Positions 46,795 to 54,158 of a stretch of 64,000 nucleotides of DNA are shown piece by piece. The notes beneath the pieces were generated by a model, which was not told the DNA's origin, did no database searches, and saw nothing but the letters and a program-made list of their open reading frames with translations. Source of the DNA: Rhodococcus sp040643435 (GTDB lineage: Bacteria; Actinomycetota; Actinomycetes; Mycobacteriales; Mycobacteriaceae); contig NZ_JBEYUH010000002.1 in NCBI RefSeq assembly GCF_040643435.1, positions 124,001 to 188,000 of the forward strand, in the 5' to 3' direction. Both the position numbers and the translations under genes were made by a program. How positions within the stretch are numbered: position 1 is the stretch's first letter; each line of letters begins with the position of its first letter.

Positions 46795-47625
46795 ATGCGG
46801 ACGATCGACACTCTCGGCGATCTCGTCTCACCGCTCGGTGGCACGATCAACGCCGCCAACGTCATCATGCAGCTCGCCCATCCCGGCGTCGGCCAGGGCG
46901 TCGTCGACAGCACGGTCGACTCCGGCCGCGCCGATCTCCATCCGGTCAAGCGGGCCCGCACGACCGGCACCTATCTGGCGGTCGCGGTGTTCGGCACCGA
47001 GGCCGACCGCGATTTCGTCCGCGAGTCGGTACGGAAGATCCACGCCCGGGTCACGTCGTCACCCGGCGCGGAGGTCCGCTACAGCGCCAACTCCCCCGCC
47101 CTGCAGTTGTGGGTCGCCGTCTGCCTGCTCAAGTACTTCATCGACCAGCACGAGTTCCTGTACGGCCCGCTCACCGAGGAGCAGTACGCCCGGATCCTCC
47201 GCGACGGCGCGACCCTCGCGACGACACTGAACGTCCGGCCGGAGTCGTGGCCCACGACCCGCGAGGAGTACGAGGAACTGTGGAAGGCCGGCGTCGCCGA
47301 CCTCTCCATGAACGAGCAGGTGCGCGAGTACCTCACCGAACTCTGCAATCTCGCGTTCCTCGAAGTGCGCCTCGGACGACTGGGCCGCGGGATCCACCGG
47401 GTGCTCGGCAGGTCGTTCGAACTGATCACCCGCGGTGCACTGCCGCCGGAGTTCCGCGACCTCATGCAGTACCCGTGGACCGCCGACGACCAGCGACGCT
47501 TCGACCGCTATCTCGTGGCGGTCCGTCGCCTGCACCGCGTCACCCCATGGGTGTGGCCGTTGCTGTGGAAGTCCTATCTGCTCGATCTGCGCACGCGGCG
47601 ACGCCTCGGACTGCGCGTGTTCTGA
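46795..47625 (+). CDS. MpaB/DUF2236-family oxygenase-like protein
   Basis: A 276-residue all-helical protein of the DUF2236 family, related to rubber-oxygenase Lcp and the fungal MpaB oxygenase. It contains VIMQLAHPGVGQGV near residues 23-36, ARTTGTYLAVAVFGT, and VRYSANSPALQLWVAVCLLKYF with its His/Asp-rich follow-up DQHEF. Family members bind a b-type heme and cleave or oxidise hydrocarbons, but most are uncharacterised. GGAGG precedes the ATG by 6 nt. It is followed by a strong hairpin. Its place suggests a role in terpenoid or sterol oxidation. Confidence 0.86.
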   Translation: MRTIDTLGDLVSPLGGTINAANVIMQLAHPGVGQGVVDSTVDSGRADLHPVKRARTTGTYLAVAVFGTEADRDFVRESVRKIHARVTSSPGAEVRYSANSPALQLWVAVCLLKYFIDQHEFLYGPLTEEQYARILRDGATLATTLNVRPESWPTTREEYEELWKAGVADLSMNEQVREYLTELCNLAFLEVRLGRLGRGIHRVLGRSFELITRGALPPEFRDLMQYPWTADDQRRFDRYLVAVRRLHRVTPWVWPLLWKSYLLDLRTRRRLGLRVF

Positions 47626-47651
47626 CCGGAGACCACCGGACCCCCGTCGAG

Positions 47652-47700
47652 ACCGGTGTTGTGTGCGAGATTCGTCGAATTCCTCGCACACAACACCGGT
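47652..47700 (+). terminator. 18-bp hairpin after the MpaB-type gene
   Basis: Perfect 18-bp arms (ACCGGTGTTGTGTGCGAG, 47652-47669, and its complement, 47683-47700). The 13-nt spacer holds the small palindrome ATTCGTCGAAT, so the stem can extend. It lies 26 bp after the stop and separates this gene from the aldehyde dehydrogenase promoter. Confidence 0.85.
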
Positions 47701-47719
47701 TTCGTCCATTTCGGACGAA
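47701..47719. promoter_or_regulatory. inverted repeat upstream of the aldehyde dehydrogenase promoter
   Basis: TTCGTCC-ATTTC-GGACGAA is a perfect 7-bp inverted repeat ending 3 bp before the -35 element. It is placed like an activator or second repressor site. Confidence 0.5.
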
Positions 47720-47722
47720 CCG

Positions 47723-47752
47723 TTGCATTCGATCGCGTCGCCGAACTATAGT
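47723..47752 (+). promoter_or_regulatory. promoter of the aldehyde dehydrogenase operon
   Basis: The -35 TTGCAT (47723-47728), an 18-bp spacer and the -10 TATAGT (47747-47752) place the start of transcription near 47760, inside the shared operator. Confidence 0.7.
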
Positions 47753-47753
47753 C

Positions 47754-47770
47754 CAGACACCTGTCCAGAA
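47754..47770 (+). promoter_or_regulatory. shared operator motif, copy A (aldehyde dehydrogenase promoter)
   Basis: CAGACACCTGTCCAGAA follows the -10 with the same spacing as copy B does at the CYP51 operon. GTCCAGA is also repeated directly with a 12-bp period. A bound TetR dimer would sit over the transcription start. Confidence 0.75.
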
Positions 47771-47785
47771 CCGAGGGAACGTCTG

Positions 47786-49255
47786 ATGACACTTCGCCCC
47801 ACCGACAGCTCCACCCTTCTGATCGACGGCAAGCTCGTACCCGGCAGCGGAGGCACCTTCGCGATCACCGATCCGAGCACCGAAGAACTGCTCGGCCACG
47901 CGGCCGAGGGCACCGCCACCGACATGGACGCCGCGATCGCGGCCGCGCGTCGCGCCTTCGACGACACCGACTGGTCACGCGACCACGCCTTCCGAGCCCG
48001 CTGCCTCCGTCAGTTGCGCGACGCCCTGCGCGAGCACATCGAGGAACTGCGGGAGATCACCATCGCCGAGGTCGGCGCTCCCCGATTCCTCACGAGCGCC
48101 GCGCATCTCGAAGGCCCCATCGACGATCTGCTCTACTTCGCCGACCTCGCCGAGAGCTACGCGTGGAGGCAGGATCTCGGCAACGCCTCCCCCATGGGTA
48201 TCCCCACCCACCGCTATCTGCTCAAGGAAGCGGTGGGGGTCGTCGGCGCGATCACGCCGTGGAACTTCCCGCACCAGATCAACTTCGCCAAGCTCGGGCC
48301 CGCTCTCGCCGCCGGGAACACCGTGGTGCTCAAGCCCGCCCCGGACACCCCGTGGTGTGCGGCCCTGGTCGGGCGGATCGCGGCCGAGGAGACCGACATC
48401 CCGCCGGGAGTGCTGAACATCGTCACCTCGAGCGACCACAGGCTCGGCGCACAGCTGAGCGAGGATCCGCGCGTCGACCTGATCTCGTTCACCGGTTCCA
48501 CCGCGACCGGCCGGGCCGTGATGCGCGCGGCCTCCGAGAACCTCAAGAAGGTCTTCCTCGAGCTCGGCGGCAAGTCGGCGTTCATCGTCCTCGACGACGC
48601 CGACCTGCGCGGCGCCTGCTCGATGGCGGCCTTCACCGTGTGCACGCATGCCGGCCAGGGCTGCGCGATCACCACGCGTCTGCTCGTTCCCCGCGAACGG
48701 TACGACGAAGCGGTGGCCCTGACCGCGAAGTCCATGAGCGGCATCCGGCCCGGCGACCCGCGCGATCCCGGTACGGTGTGCGGGCCGCTCATCTCCGAGA
48801 AGCAGCGACAGCGGGTTGAGGGCTACATCCGCCTCGCCGTCGAGGAAGGCGGCACGATCGTCACCGGCGGCGGACGTCCCGCCGAACACGAGCGGGGCTT
48901 CTTCGTCGAACCCACCCTCATCGCCGGCCTCGACAACTCCGCGCGCACAGCGCGGGAGGAGATCTTCGGCCCGGTGCTCGTGATCATCCCTCACGACGGC
49001 GACGACGACGCGATCCGCATCGCCAACGACTCCCCCTACGGCCTCTCGGGTTCGGTGTACGGCACCGATCCGGACCGCATCGCGCGGGTCGTCGCAGGTG
49101 TACGGACCGGCACGCTGGGCGTCAACGGCGGCATCTGGTACGCCGCCGACGCCCCGTTCGGGGGCTACAAGCAGTCCGGGATCGGCCGCGAGATGGGTGT
49201 GGCCGGTTTCGAGGAGTACCTGGAGACCAAGCTCGTCGCCGAACCCGCGAGCTGA
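47786..49255 (+). CDS. NAD-dependent aldehyde dehydrogenase
   Basis: A 489-residue ALDH with ITPWNFP (N160), GSTATGR, the general base E259 in FLELGGKS and the nucleophile C293 in HAGQGCAIT. It is the counterpart of M. tuberculosis Rv0768 (annotated aldA). It would oxidise an aldehyde, perhaps one formed by the P450s and alcohol-oxidising enzymes of the locus, to an acid with NAD(P)+. GAGGGA precedes the ATG by about 8 nt. It is the first gene of a six-gene operon with overlapping starts and stops. Confidence 0.94.
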   Translation: MTLRPTDSSTLLIDGKLVPGSGGTFAITDPSTEELLGHAAEGTATDMDAAIAAARRAFDDTDWSRDHAFRARCLRQLRDALREHIEELREITIAEVGAPRFLTSAAHLEGPIDDLLYFADLAESYAWRQDLGNASPMGIPTHRYLLKEAVGVVGAITPWNFPHQINFAKLGPALAAGNTVVLKPAPDTPWCAALVGRIAAEETDIPPGVLNIVTSSDHRLGAQLSEDPRVDLISFTGSTATGRAVMRAASENLKKVFLELGGKSAFIVLDDADLRGACSMAAFTVCTHAGQGCAITTRLLVPRERYDEAVALTAKSMSGIRPGDPRDPGTVCGPLISEKQRQRVEGYIRLAVEEGGTIVTGGGRPAEHERGFFVEPTLIAGLDNSARTAREEIFGPVLVIIPHDGDDDAIRIANDSPYGLSGSVYGTDPDRIARVVAGVRTGTLGVNGGIWYAADAPFGGYKQSGIGREMGVAGFEEYLETKLVAEPAS

Positions 49256-49281
49256 CCCGAACTTCCGAAAGGACTTTTCCG

Positions 49282-50031
49282 ATGGCACGTTTCACCGGTC
49301 GCACCGCGATCGTCACCGGCGCCGCCCAGGGGATCGGCGAGGCGTACGCGCGTGCGCTCGCCGCCGAGGGCGCGAACGTGGTGGTCGCCGATATCGATGC
49401 CGAACTCGGCGAACAGGTCGCCAAACAGATCGTCGCCGACGGCGGCATCGCGAGCTTCACCTCGGTCGACGTCTCCGACCCCGCCTCCGCCGAGGCACTC
49501 GCCGCGTCGACCGTCGAGACCTACGGCAGCATCGACCACGTGATCAACAATGCCGCCATCTACGGCGGCATGAAACTCGATCTGCTGCTGACGGTTCCGT
49601 GGGACTACTACAAGAAGTTCATGAGCGTGAACCTCGACGGCGCCCTCAACGTCACCCGCGCGGTGTGGCCGCACATGACGAAGAACGGCGGGTCGATCGT
49701 CAACCAGTCGTCGACGGCGGCCTGGGTCTATTCGGGCTTCTACGGGCTCGCGAAAGTCGGCATCAACGGCCTCACACAGCAACTCGCGGTGGAACTCGGC
49801 GGGTCGAACATCCGCATCAACGCGATCGCCCCGGGCCCGATCGACACCGAGGCGACCCGCACCACCACCCCTGCGAACATGGTCGCCGACATGGTGAAGC
49901 AATTGCCGCTCAAACGGATGGGCACACCCGACGATCTCGTCGGAATGTGCCTGTTCCTGCTATCGGACGAGGCCTCGTGGGTGACCGGGCAGATCTTCAA
50001 CGTCGACGGCGGGCAGGTGATCCGGTCGTGA
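49282..50031 (+). CDS. short-chain dehydrogenase (Rv0769-like)
   Basis: A 249-residue classical SDR with GAAQGIGEA (about 13-21), NNAAIYGG, serines before YSGFYGLAK (catalytic Y and K), and an end typical of FabG-like enzymes (WVTGQIFNVDGGQ). It stands 26 bp after the aldehyde dehydrogenase, with GAAAGG before its ATG, and overlaps the next gene by GTGA. It probably oxidises an alcohol or reduces a ketone in the same route; the substrate is not known. Confidence 0.92.
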   Translation: MARFTGRTAIVTGAAQGIGEAYARALAAEGANVVVADIDAELGEQVAKQIVADGGIASFTSVDVSDPASAEALAASTVETYGSIDHVINNAAIYGGMKLDLLLTVPWDYYKKFMSVNLDGALNVTRAVWPHMTKNGGSIVNQSSTAAWVYSGFYGLAKVGINGLTQQLAVELGGSNIRINAIAPGPIDTEATRTTTPANMVADMVKQLPLKRMGTPDDLVGMCLFLLSDEASWVTGQIFNVDGGQVIRS

Positions 50032-50915
50032 CCGGGCGCATCGGATACATCGGGCTCGGCAACATGGGCGCCCCGATGGCCGAGCGACTGCTCGGCCGGC
50101 CCGGCGGGCTGATGGTCCTCGACACACGCGCCGAGGCTGTGATCCCCTTCGTCGATGCCGGCGCGATCTCGGCGTCCTCGCCCGGCGAACTGGCCGTCGA
50201 ATGCGACATCGTCTCGGTCACGGTCCTCGACGACGCCCAGGTCCGCGAGGTCGTGACCGGGCCGGACGGCCTGCTCTCGACCGCCCGGCCGGGCACCGTC
50301 GTTGCGATCCACTCGACCATCTCCGACACCACGGCGGTCGAACTCGCCGAGATCTGCGCGAGCAGAGGCGTCGACCTCGTCGATGCACCCGTCAGTGGCG
50401 GAGCACCGGGCGCGAAGAACGGCACCCTCGCTGTGATGGTCGGCGCGAGCGACGAGGCCTTCGCGAAGATCGAGCAGCCCTTCGGCAGCTTCGCGTCCCT
50501 CGTCGTCCACGCCGGTCCCGTCGGATCCGGAACGCGAATGAAGCTCGCCCGCAACCTGCTTCACTTCATTGCCTTCACCGCGGCCACCGAGGCGCAGCGC
50601 CTCGCCGAGGCCGCGGGGCTCGACATCACCGAACTCGGCAAGGTGGTCCGGCACACCGATGCGATCACCGGAGGCGCGGGCGCGATCATGTGGCGCGACA
50701 GCACTTCTACGCTGACGCCGGAAGATTCGTGGTTTCCGATCTTCTCGCATGTCCGCGCCCTCGGCGAGAAGGATCTCGCACTCGCGCTCGACCTCGCGGA
50801 CCGGCTCGGGGTGGATCTCCCGTTGGGCGCGCGAGCACTGGCCGATCTCGGACCCGGACTCGGCGTGGGCGTCGGTGAAATCGCACAGAATCGTTCGAGG
50901 AAGGAGCCCGCATGA
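50028..50915 (+). CDS. 3-hydroxyisobutyrate-dehydrogenase-like NAD(P) oxidoreductase
   Basis: A 295-residue beta-hydroxyacid dehydrogenase with GYIGLGNMGAPMAERLL (N-terminal Rossmann motif), DAPVSGGAPGAKNGTLAVMVG (in parts) and the catalytic lysine in GSGTRMKLARN. It is the counterpart of Rv0770. The family oxidises beta-hydroxy acids such as 3-hydroxyisobutyrate, or reduces aldehyde acids. The GTG at 50028 overlaps the SDR stop, and its own stop overlaps the next ATG. The physiological substrate is open. Confidence 0.92.
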   Translation: MTGRIGYIGLGNMGAPMAERLLGRPGGLMVLDTRAEAVIPFVDAGAISASSPGELAVECDIVSVTVLDDAQVREVVTGPDGLLSTARPGTVVAIHSTISDTTAVELAEICASRGVDLVDAPVSGGAPGAKNGTLAVMVGASDEAFAKIEQPFGSFASLVVHAGPVGSGTRMKLARNLLHFIAFTAATEAQRLAEAAGLDITELGKVVRHTDAITGGAGAIMWRDSTSTLTPEDSWFPIFSHVRALGEKDLALALDLADRLGVDLPLGARALADLGPGLGVGVGEIAQNRSRKEPA

Positions 50916-51280
50916 CGGAGGACACCCGCCGCCGCGGCCTGGAGATGATGTCGAAGGTCTACGGCTGGGAGATGCAGGACGGCCCGGGCGACCACTTCGC
51001 CGTCACCGCCGACCACCTGTTCGCGAACATCTGGACCCGGCCCGGACTGACCATTCGTGATCGGCGACTGCTGCTGCTCGGGGCACTCACCGCGCAGGGC
51101 GCCCCCGACATCGCCGAGATCCAGATCGAAGCGGCGCTGAAGAACGAGGAACTCGACGAGCAGCAGCTCCGCGAGATCGCCCTGTTCCTGTGTCACTACG
51201 TGGGCTGGCCGCTGGGCTCGAAGCTCGACAACGCGGTGGGCAGCGTGCTGCAGCGACGGAAGGCGGCGGCCCGCTCGTGA
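50912..51280 (+). CDS. carboxymuconolactone-decarboxylase-family protein
   Basis: A 122-residue CMD/AhpD-family protein (GLTIRDRRLLLLGALTAQGAPDIAEIQIEAALKNEEL, in parts; ALFLCHYVGWPLGSKLDNAVGSVL). It is the counterpart of Rv0771. It lacks the paired cysteines of AhpD and has one (C in FLCHYVGWP), so a peroxidase role is unlikely. A decarboxylase-like or lactone-related role is more plausible. It overlaps both neighbours by 4 bp, which shows tight coupling in the operon. Confidence 0.9.
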   Translation: MTEDTRRRGLEMMSKVYGWEMQDGPGDHFAVTADHLFANIWTRPGLTIRDRRLLLLGALTAQGAPDIAEIQIEAALKNEELDEQQLREIALFLCHYVGWPLGSKLDNAVGSVLQRRKAAARS

Positions 51281-52386
51281 GCATCCCCGGCGGATCCGTA
51301 CCGGAGCCGGACTGTCCGGAACTCGGGTTCTACGGCCTCGCCGGGCACGCCGACGACCCGAGGGCGCTGCTCGACGAGATCGCCGTCGCCGAACGCATCG
51401 GTCTCGGCTCGGTCTTCCTGTCGGAACGGTTCGACACCAAGGACGCGGCAGCGCTGGCCGGTGCGGCTGCCGCGACGAGCCGCACGCTCGGGATCGGCAC
51501 CGCAGCGACCAATCCGCACACCCGCCATCCACTCGTCACAGCGACGATGGCGACCACACTGCACCGGTTGAGCCGCGGCCGCTACGCCCTCGGGCTCGGC
51601 CGCGGCTTCGACGTGCTGTTCGATCTCATGGGTCTGCCTCGCGTGACGTCGGCGCGGCTCGAGGACACCGTCGATCTGCTCCGGACGCTGTGGCGCGGTG
51701 ACGCGGTCGTCGACCGGCACGGCCCGGCCGGCGACTTCCCGTATCTGCGACGCACCGCCGAGGGCGTCGACCGCATCCCGATCCTCATGGTCGCGCTCGG
51801 CGAGCGCACGCTCGACCTGGCGGGACGCGTGGCCGACGCCGTCGTCCTGCACACCTTCTTCACCGACGACACGCTCGCGCGCGCCGTGAAGACGGTGCGA
51901 CGCGCCGCCGAACAGGCCGGCCGCGACCCGCAGTCCGTCCGTATCTGGTCGGTCCTCGCGACCGTCGACGAGTCGATCCCCGAAGATCTCCGGTTGCGGA
52001 AACTGACCGGACGGCTCGCGACCTACCTGCAGGGCTACGGTGACGTGCTCGTCCGCGCGAACGGCTGGGATCCCCAGGTCCTGCACCGCTTCCGGGACGA
52101 CGCGCAGGTCCGTTCCCATTCCGGGCCGATCGACGCAGCGCCGGTCGAACTGCTGATGCACATCCGGTCGTTGCTGCCCGACGAGTGGCTCGCCGCGAGC
52201 GCGACCGGCAGCGCGGCACAGTGCGCGACCCGCATCGCCGACCAGTTCGACGCCGGTGCCGACAGCGTGATCCTGCACGGCGCCACGCCCACCGAGCTCA
52301 CTCCGGTCGTCGCCGCGTGGCGGACGATCCGCGACCCCGAGCGTTTCGCATCCCTACCCGCCAACCCCGGCCGGAGCGCACCATGA
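51277..52386 (+). CDS. LLM-class oxidoreductase (TIGR03857 type)
   Basis: A 369-residue luciferase-like protein with LGFYGLAGHADDPRALLDEI at the start and GLGSVFLSERFDTKDAAALAGAAAATS (in parts), features of the actinobacterial TIGR03857 group. It probably uses F420. The conserved RTLGIGTAATNPHTRHP and SRGRYALGLGRG strands support the TIM-barrel fold. It starts at GTG 51277, overlapping the CMD-type gene, and its stop overlaps the next ATG. This is the second LLM enzyme of the island (the other is at 34752). The substrate is unknown. Confidence 0.88.
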   Translation: MSIPGGSVPEPDCPELGFYGLAGHADDPRALLDEIAVAERIGLGSVFLSERFDTKDAAALAGAAAATSRTLGIGTAATNPHTRHPLVTATMATTLHRLSRGRYALGLGRGFDVLFDLMGLPRVTSARLEDTVDLLRTLWRGDAVVDRHGPAGDFPYLRRTAEGVDRIPILMVALGERTLDLAGRVADAVVLHTFFTDDTLARAVKTVRRAAEQAGRDPQSVRIWSVLATVDESIPEDLRLRKLTGRLATYLQGYGDVLVRANGWDPQVLHRFRDDAQVRSHSGPIDAAPVELLMHIRSLLPDEWLAASATGSAAQCATRIADQFDAGADSVILHGATPTELTPVVAAWRTIRDPERFASLPANPGRSAP

Positions 52387-53450
52387 CCGATCTGTTGCTG
52401 TCGGTGGACGACCTGACTCCCGAACGACTCTCGGCCGTGCTCGGCGGCACGGTACGCACGGTGCAGGTCGAGCGGATCGGAACGGGGCAGATCGCCCTGT
52501 GCTACCGGCTCGTCCTGACGGGCGACGACGTGCCGCCCTCTCTCGTCGCGAAGCTCCCGTCACCCGATCCCGCGACGCGGAGGATGCTCGCCGGCGCCTA
52601 CCTCGGGGAGGCACGCTTCTATGGCGACATCGAACCGTCCGTCGCGGTGCGGACCCCCACCTGCTATCACGTCGCCGTCGGTGAGGACGGGGAGTTCACC
52701 TTGCTCCTCGAGGACGCCGCCCCGGCACTGCCCGGCGACCAGCTCACCGGGTGCACCGTCGACGAGGCGCACGACGCCGTCCGCAATCTCGCCGGTCTGC
52801 ACGGTCCCCGCTGGTGCGCACCCGACCTCCACGAATCGGACTGGCTCACCACGACGGACGCCGAGCAGGCACGGATCCTCGCCGAGCTGTACGGCCCGGC
52901 CATCGAGACCTTCGTCGGCGGTCTCGGCGAGCTGATCGGCGCGGAGGACCGCGACACGCTCCGGGCCTGCGCCGAGCTCACCGAGGAGTGGGTGCTCGCG
53001 CGATCCGACCGGTTCGCGTTGCTGCACGGCGACTACCGACTCGACAACCTCCTGTTCCCACCCGGTGGCGAGAACGGTGTCGTCGCAGTGGACTGGCAGA
53101 CCCTGACGGTGGGGCTTCCCGCCCGCGACCTCGCGTATTTCGTCGGGACGAGCCTGGCGCCGGCGGTCCGGCGCGAGCACGAGCAGGCCCTGGTCTCGAC
53201 CTATCATCGCGCCTTGCTGTGCCACGGCGTCGAGGGCTACGGCCTGCAGCAGTGCTGGGACGACTACCGCTTCGCGATGCTGCAGGGACCGCTCGTCGCG
53301 GTCTTCGGGTGCGCCTACGGCACGAGGACCGAGCGCGGCGACCGCATGTTCGCGGTGATGGTCGAGCGGTCGTGCGCCGCGATCCGCGATCTCGACAGTC
53401 TCACCGTCGTGTCCGAGAGCATCGGACGCCGCGATCGGTCGGTAGGGTGA
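52383..53450 (+). CDS. EcK/CHK-type small-molecule kinase (APH fold)
   Basis: A 355-residue protein of the aminoglycoside-phosphotransferase superfamily, closest in layout to the ecdysteroid-kinase-like (EcKL, CHK) group. It has IGTGQIALCYRLVL, SLVAKLPSPD (ATP-binding lysine), FTLLLEDAAP, the catalytic loop LLHGDYRLDNLLF and the metal site VDWQTLTVGLPARDLAYFVG. Relatives phosphorylate hydroxyl groups of bulky lipids, including steroids in insects. In an operon beside CYP51, a sterol or terpenoid alcohol is an attractive but unproven substrate. It overlaps the LLM gene by ATGA and closes the operon. Confidence 0.82.
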   Translation: MTDLLLSVDDLTPERLSAVLGGTVRTVQVERIGTGQIALCYRLVLTGDDVPPSLVAKLPSPDPATRRMLAGAYLGEARFYGDIEPSVAVRTPTCYHVAVGEDGEFTLLLEDAAPALPGDQLTGCTVDEAHDAVRNLAGLHGPRWCAPDLHESDWLTTTDAEQARILAELYGPAIETFVGGLGELIGAEDRDTLRACAELTEEWVLARSDRFALLHGDYRLDNLLFPPGGENGVVAVDWQTLTVGLPARDLAYFVGTSLAPAVRREHEQALVSTYHRALLCHGVEGYGLQQCWDDYRFAMLQGPLVAVFGCAYGTRTERGDRMFAVMVERSCAAIRDLDSLTVVSESIGRRDRSVG

Positions 53451-53494
53451 CTCGGGATACGCCGCATCACGCGAGAAGAACGGAGATCCATCCG

Positions 53495-54157
53495 ATGTCC
53501 CGCACCACCCTGCCCCGCGAGGCGATCGAACTCGCCGAGGCGACACCGGGTTTCATGCCCCAGGACGAGGGAACCGCACTGCACGAGGCTGCGGTGCAGT
53601 ATCTCGGTGACGGCGTCGGCGTCGAGATCGGCACCTACTGCGGCCGCTCGACCGTGTATCTCGGAGCTGCGGCCAAGACGACCGGCGGCACCATCGTCAC
53701 CGTCGACCACCACCACGGTTCGGAAGAGCATCAGCCCGGCTGGGAGTACCACGATCCGTCGCTGGTCGACCCGCACACCGGCCGCCTCGACACGGTCGGC
53801 GCGCTGCGGCACACCCTCGCCGACGGCGACCTCGAATCGCACGTCGTCGCGGTGGTCGGCAATTCTCCTGTGGTGGCGTCGTTCTGGCGCACCCCCGCAT
53901 CGTTCGTGTTCATCGACGGTGGACACAGCAGCGAGGCGGCCCGGGCGGACTACGACGGCTGGGCGAGATGGGTGCGCATCGGCGGCGCCCTGATCATCCA
54001 CGACGTCTTCCCCGACCCGAAGGACGGCGGCCGGCCTCCGTACGAGATCTACTGTCTCGCACTGGAGAGCGGCGAGTTCGTCGAGAAATCGGTGACGTCC
54101 TCGCTGCGCGTCCTCGAACGCACCGCCGGCACGGTCGGATCCCTGCCCGGCAGCTGA
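53495..54157 (+). CDS. class I SAM-dependent methyltransferase (MDMC/cephalosporin-hydroxylase-like)
   Basis: A 220-residue protein with the Rossmann motif VGVEIGTYCGRSTVYLGAAA (about 44-63), IVTVDHHHGSEE, FVFIDGGHSSEAARADYDGWARW (in parts) and the strand GGALIIHDVF. The IDGGH motif places it with class I methyltransferases of the type-24 group. The substrate is unknown. It lies 44 bp after the kinase gene and may be read from the same message. Only 1 bp separates its stop from that of the convergent gene at 54159, with no room for a terminator. Confidence 0.83.
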   Translation: MSRTTLPREAIELAEATPGFMPQDEGTALHEAAVQYLGDGVGVEIGTYCGRSTVYLGAAAKTTGGTIVTVDHHHGSEEHQPGWEYHDPSLVDPHTGRLDTVGALRHTLADGDLESHVVAVVGNSPVVASFWRTPASFVFIDGGHSSEAARADYDGWARWVRIGGALIIHDVFPDPKDGGRPPYEIYCLALESGEFVEKSVTSSLRVLERTAGTVGSLPGS

Positions 54158-54158
54158 A

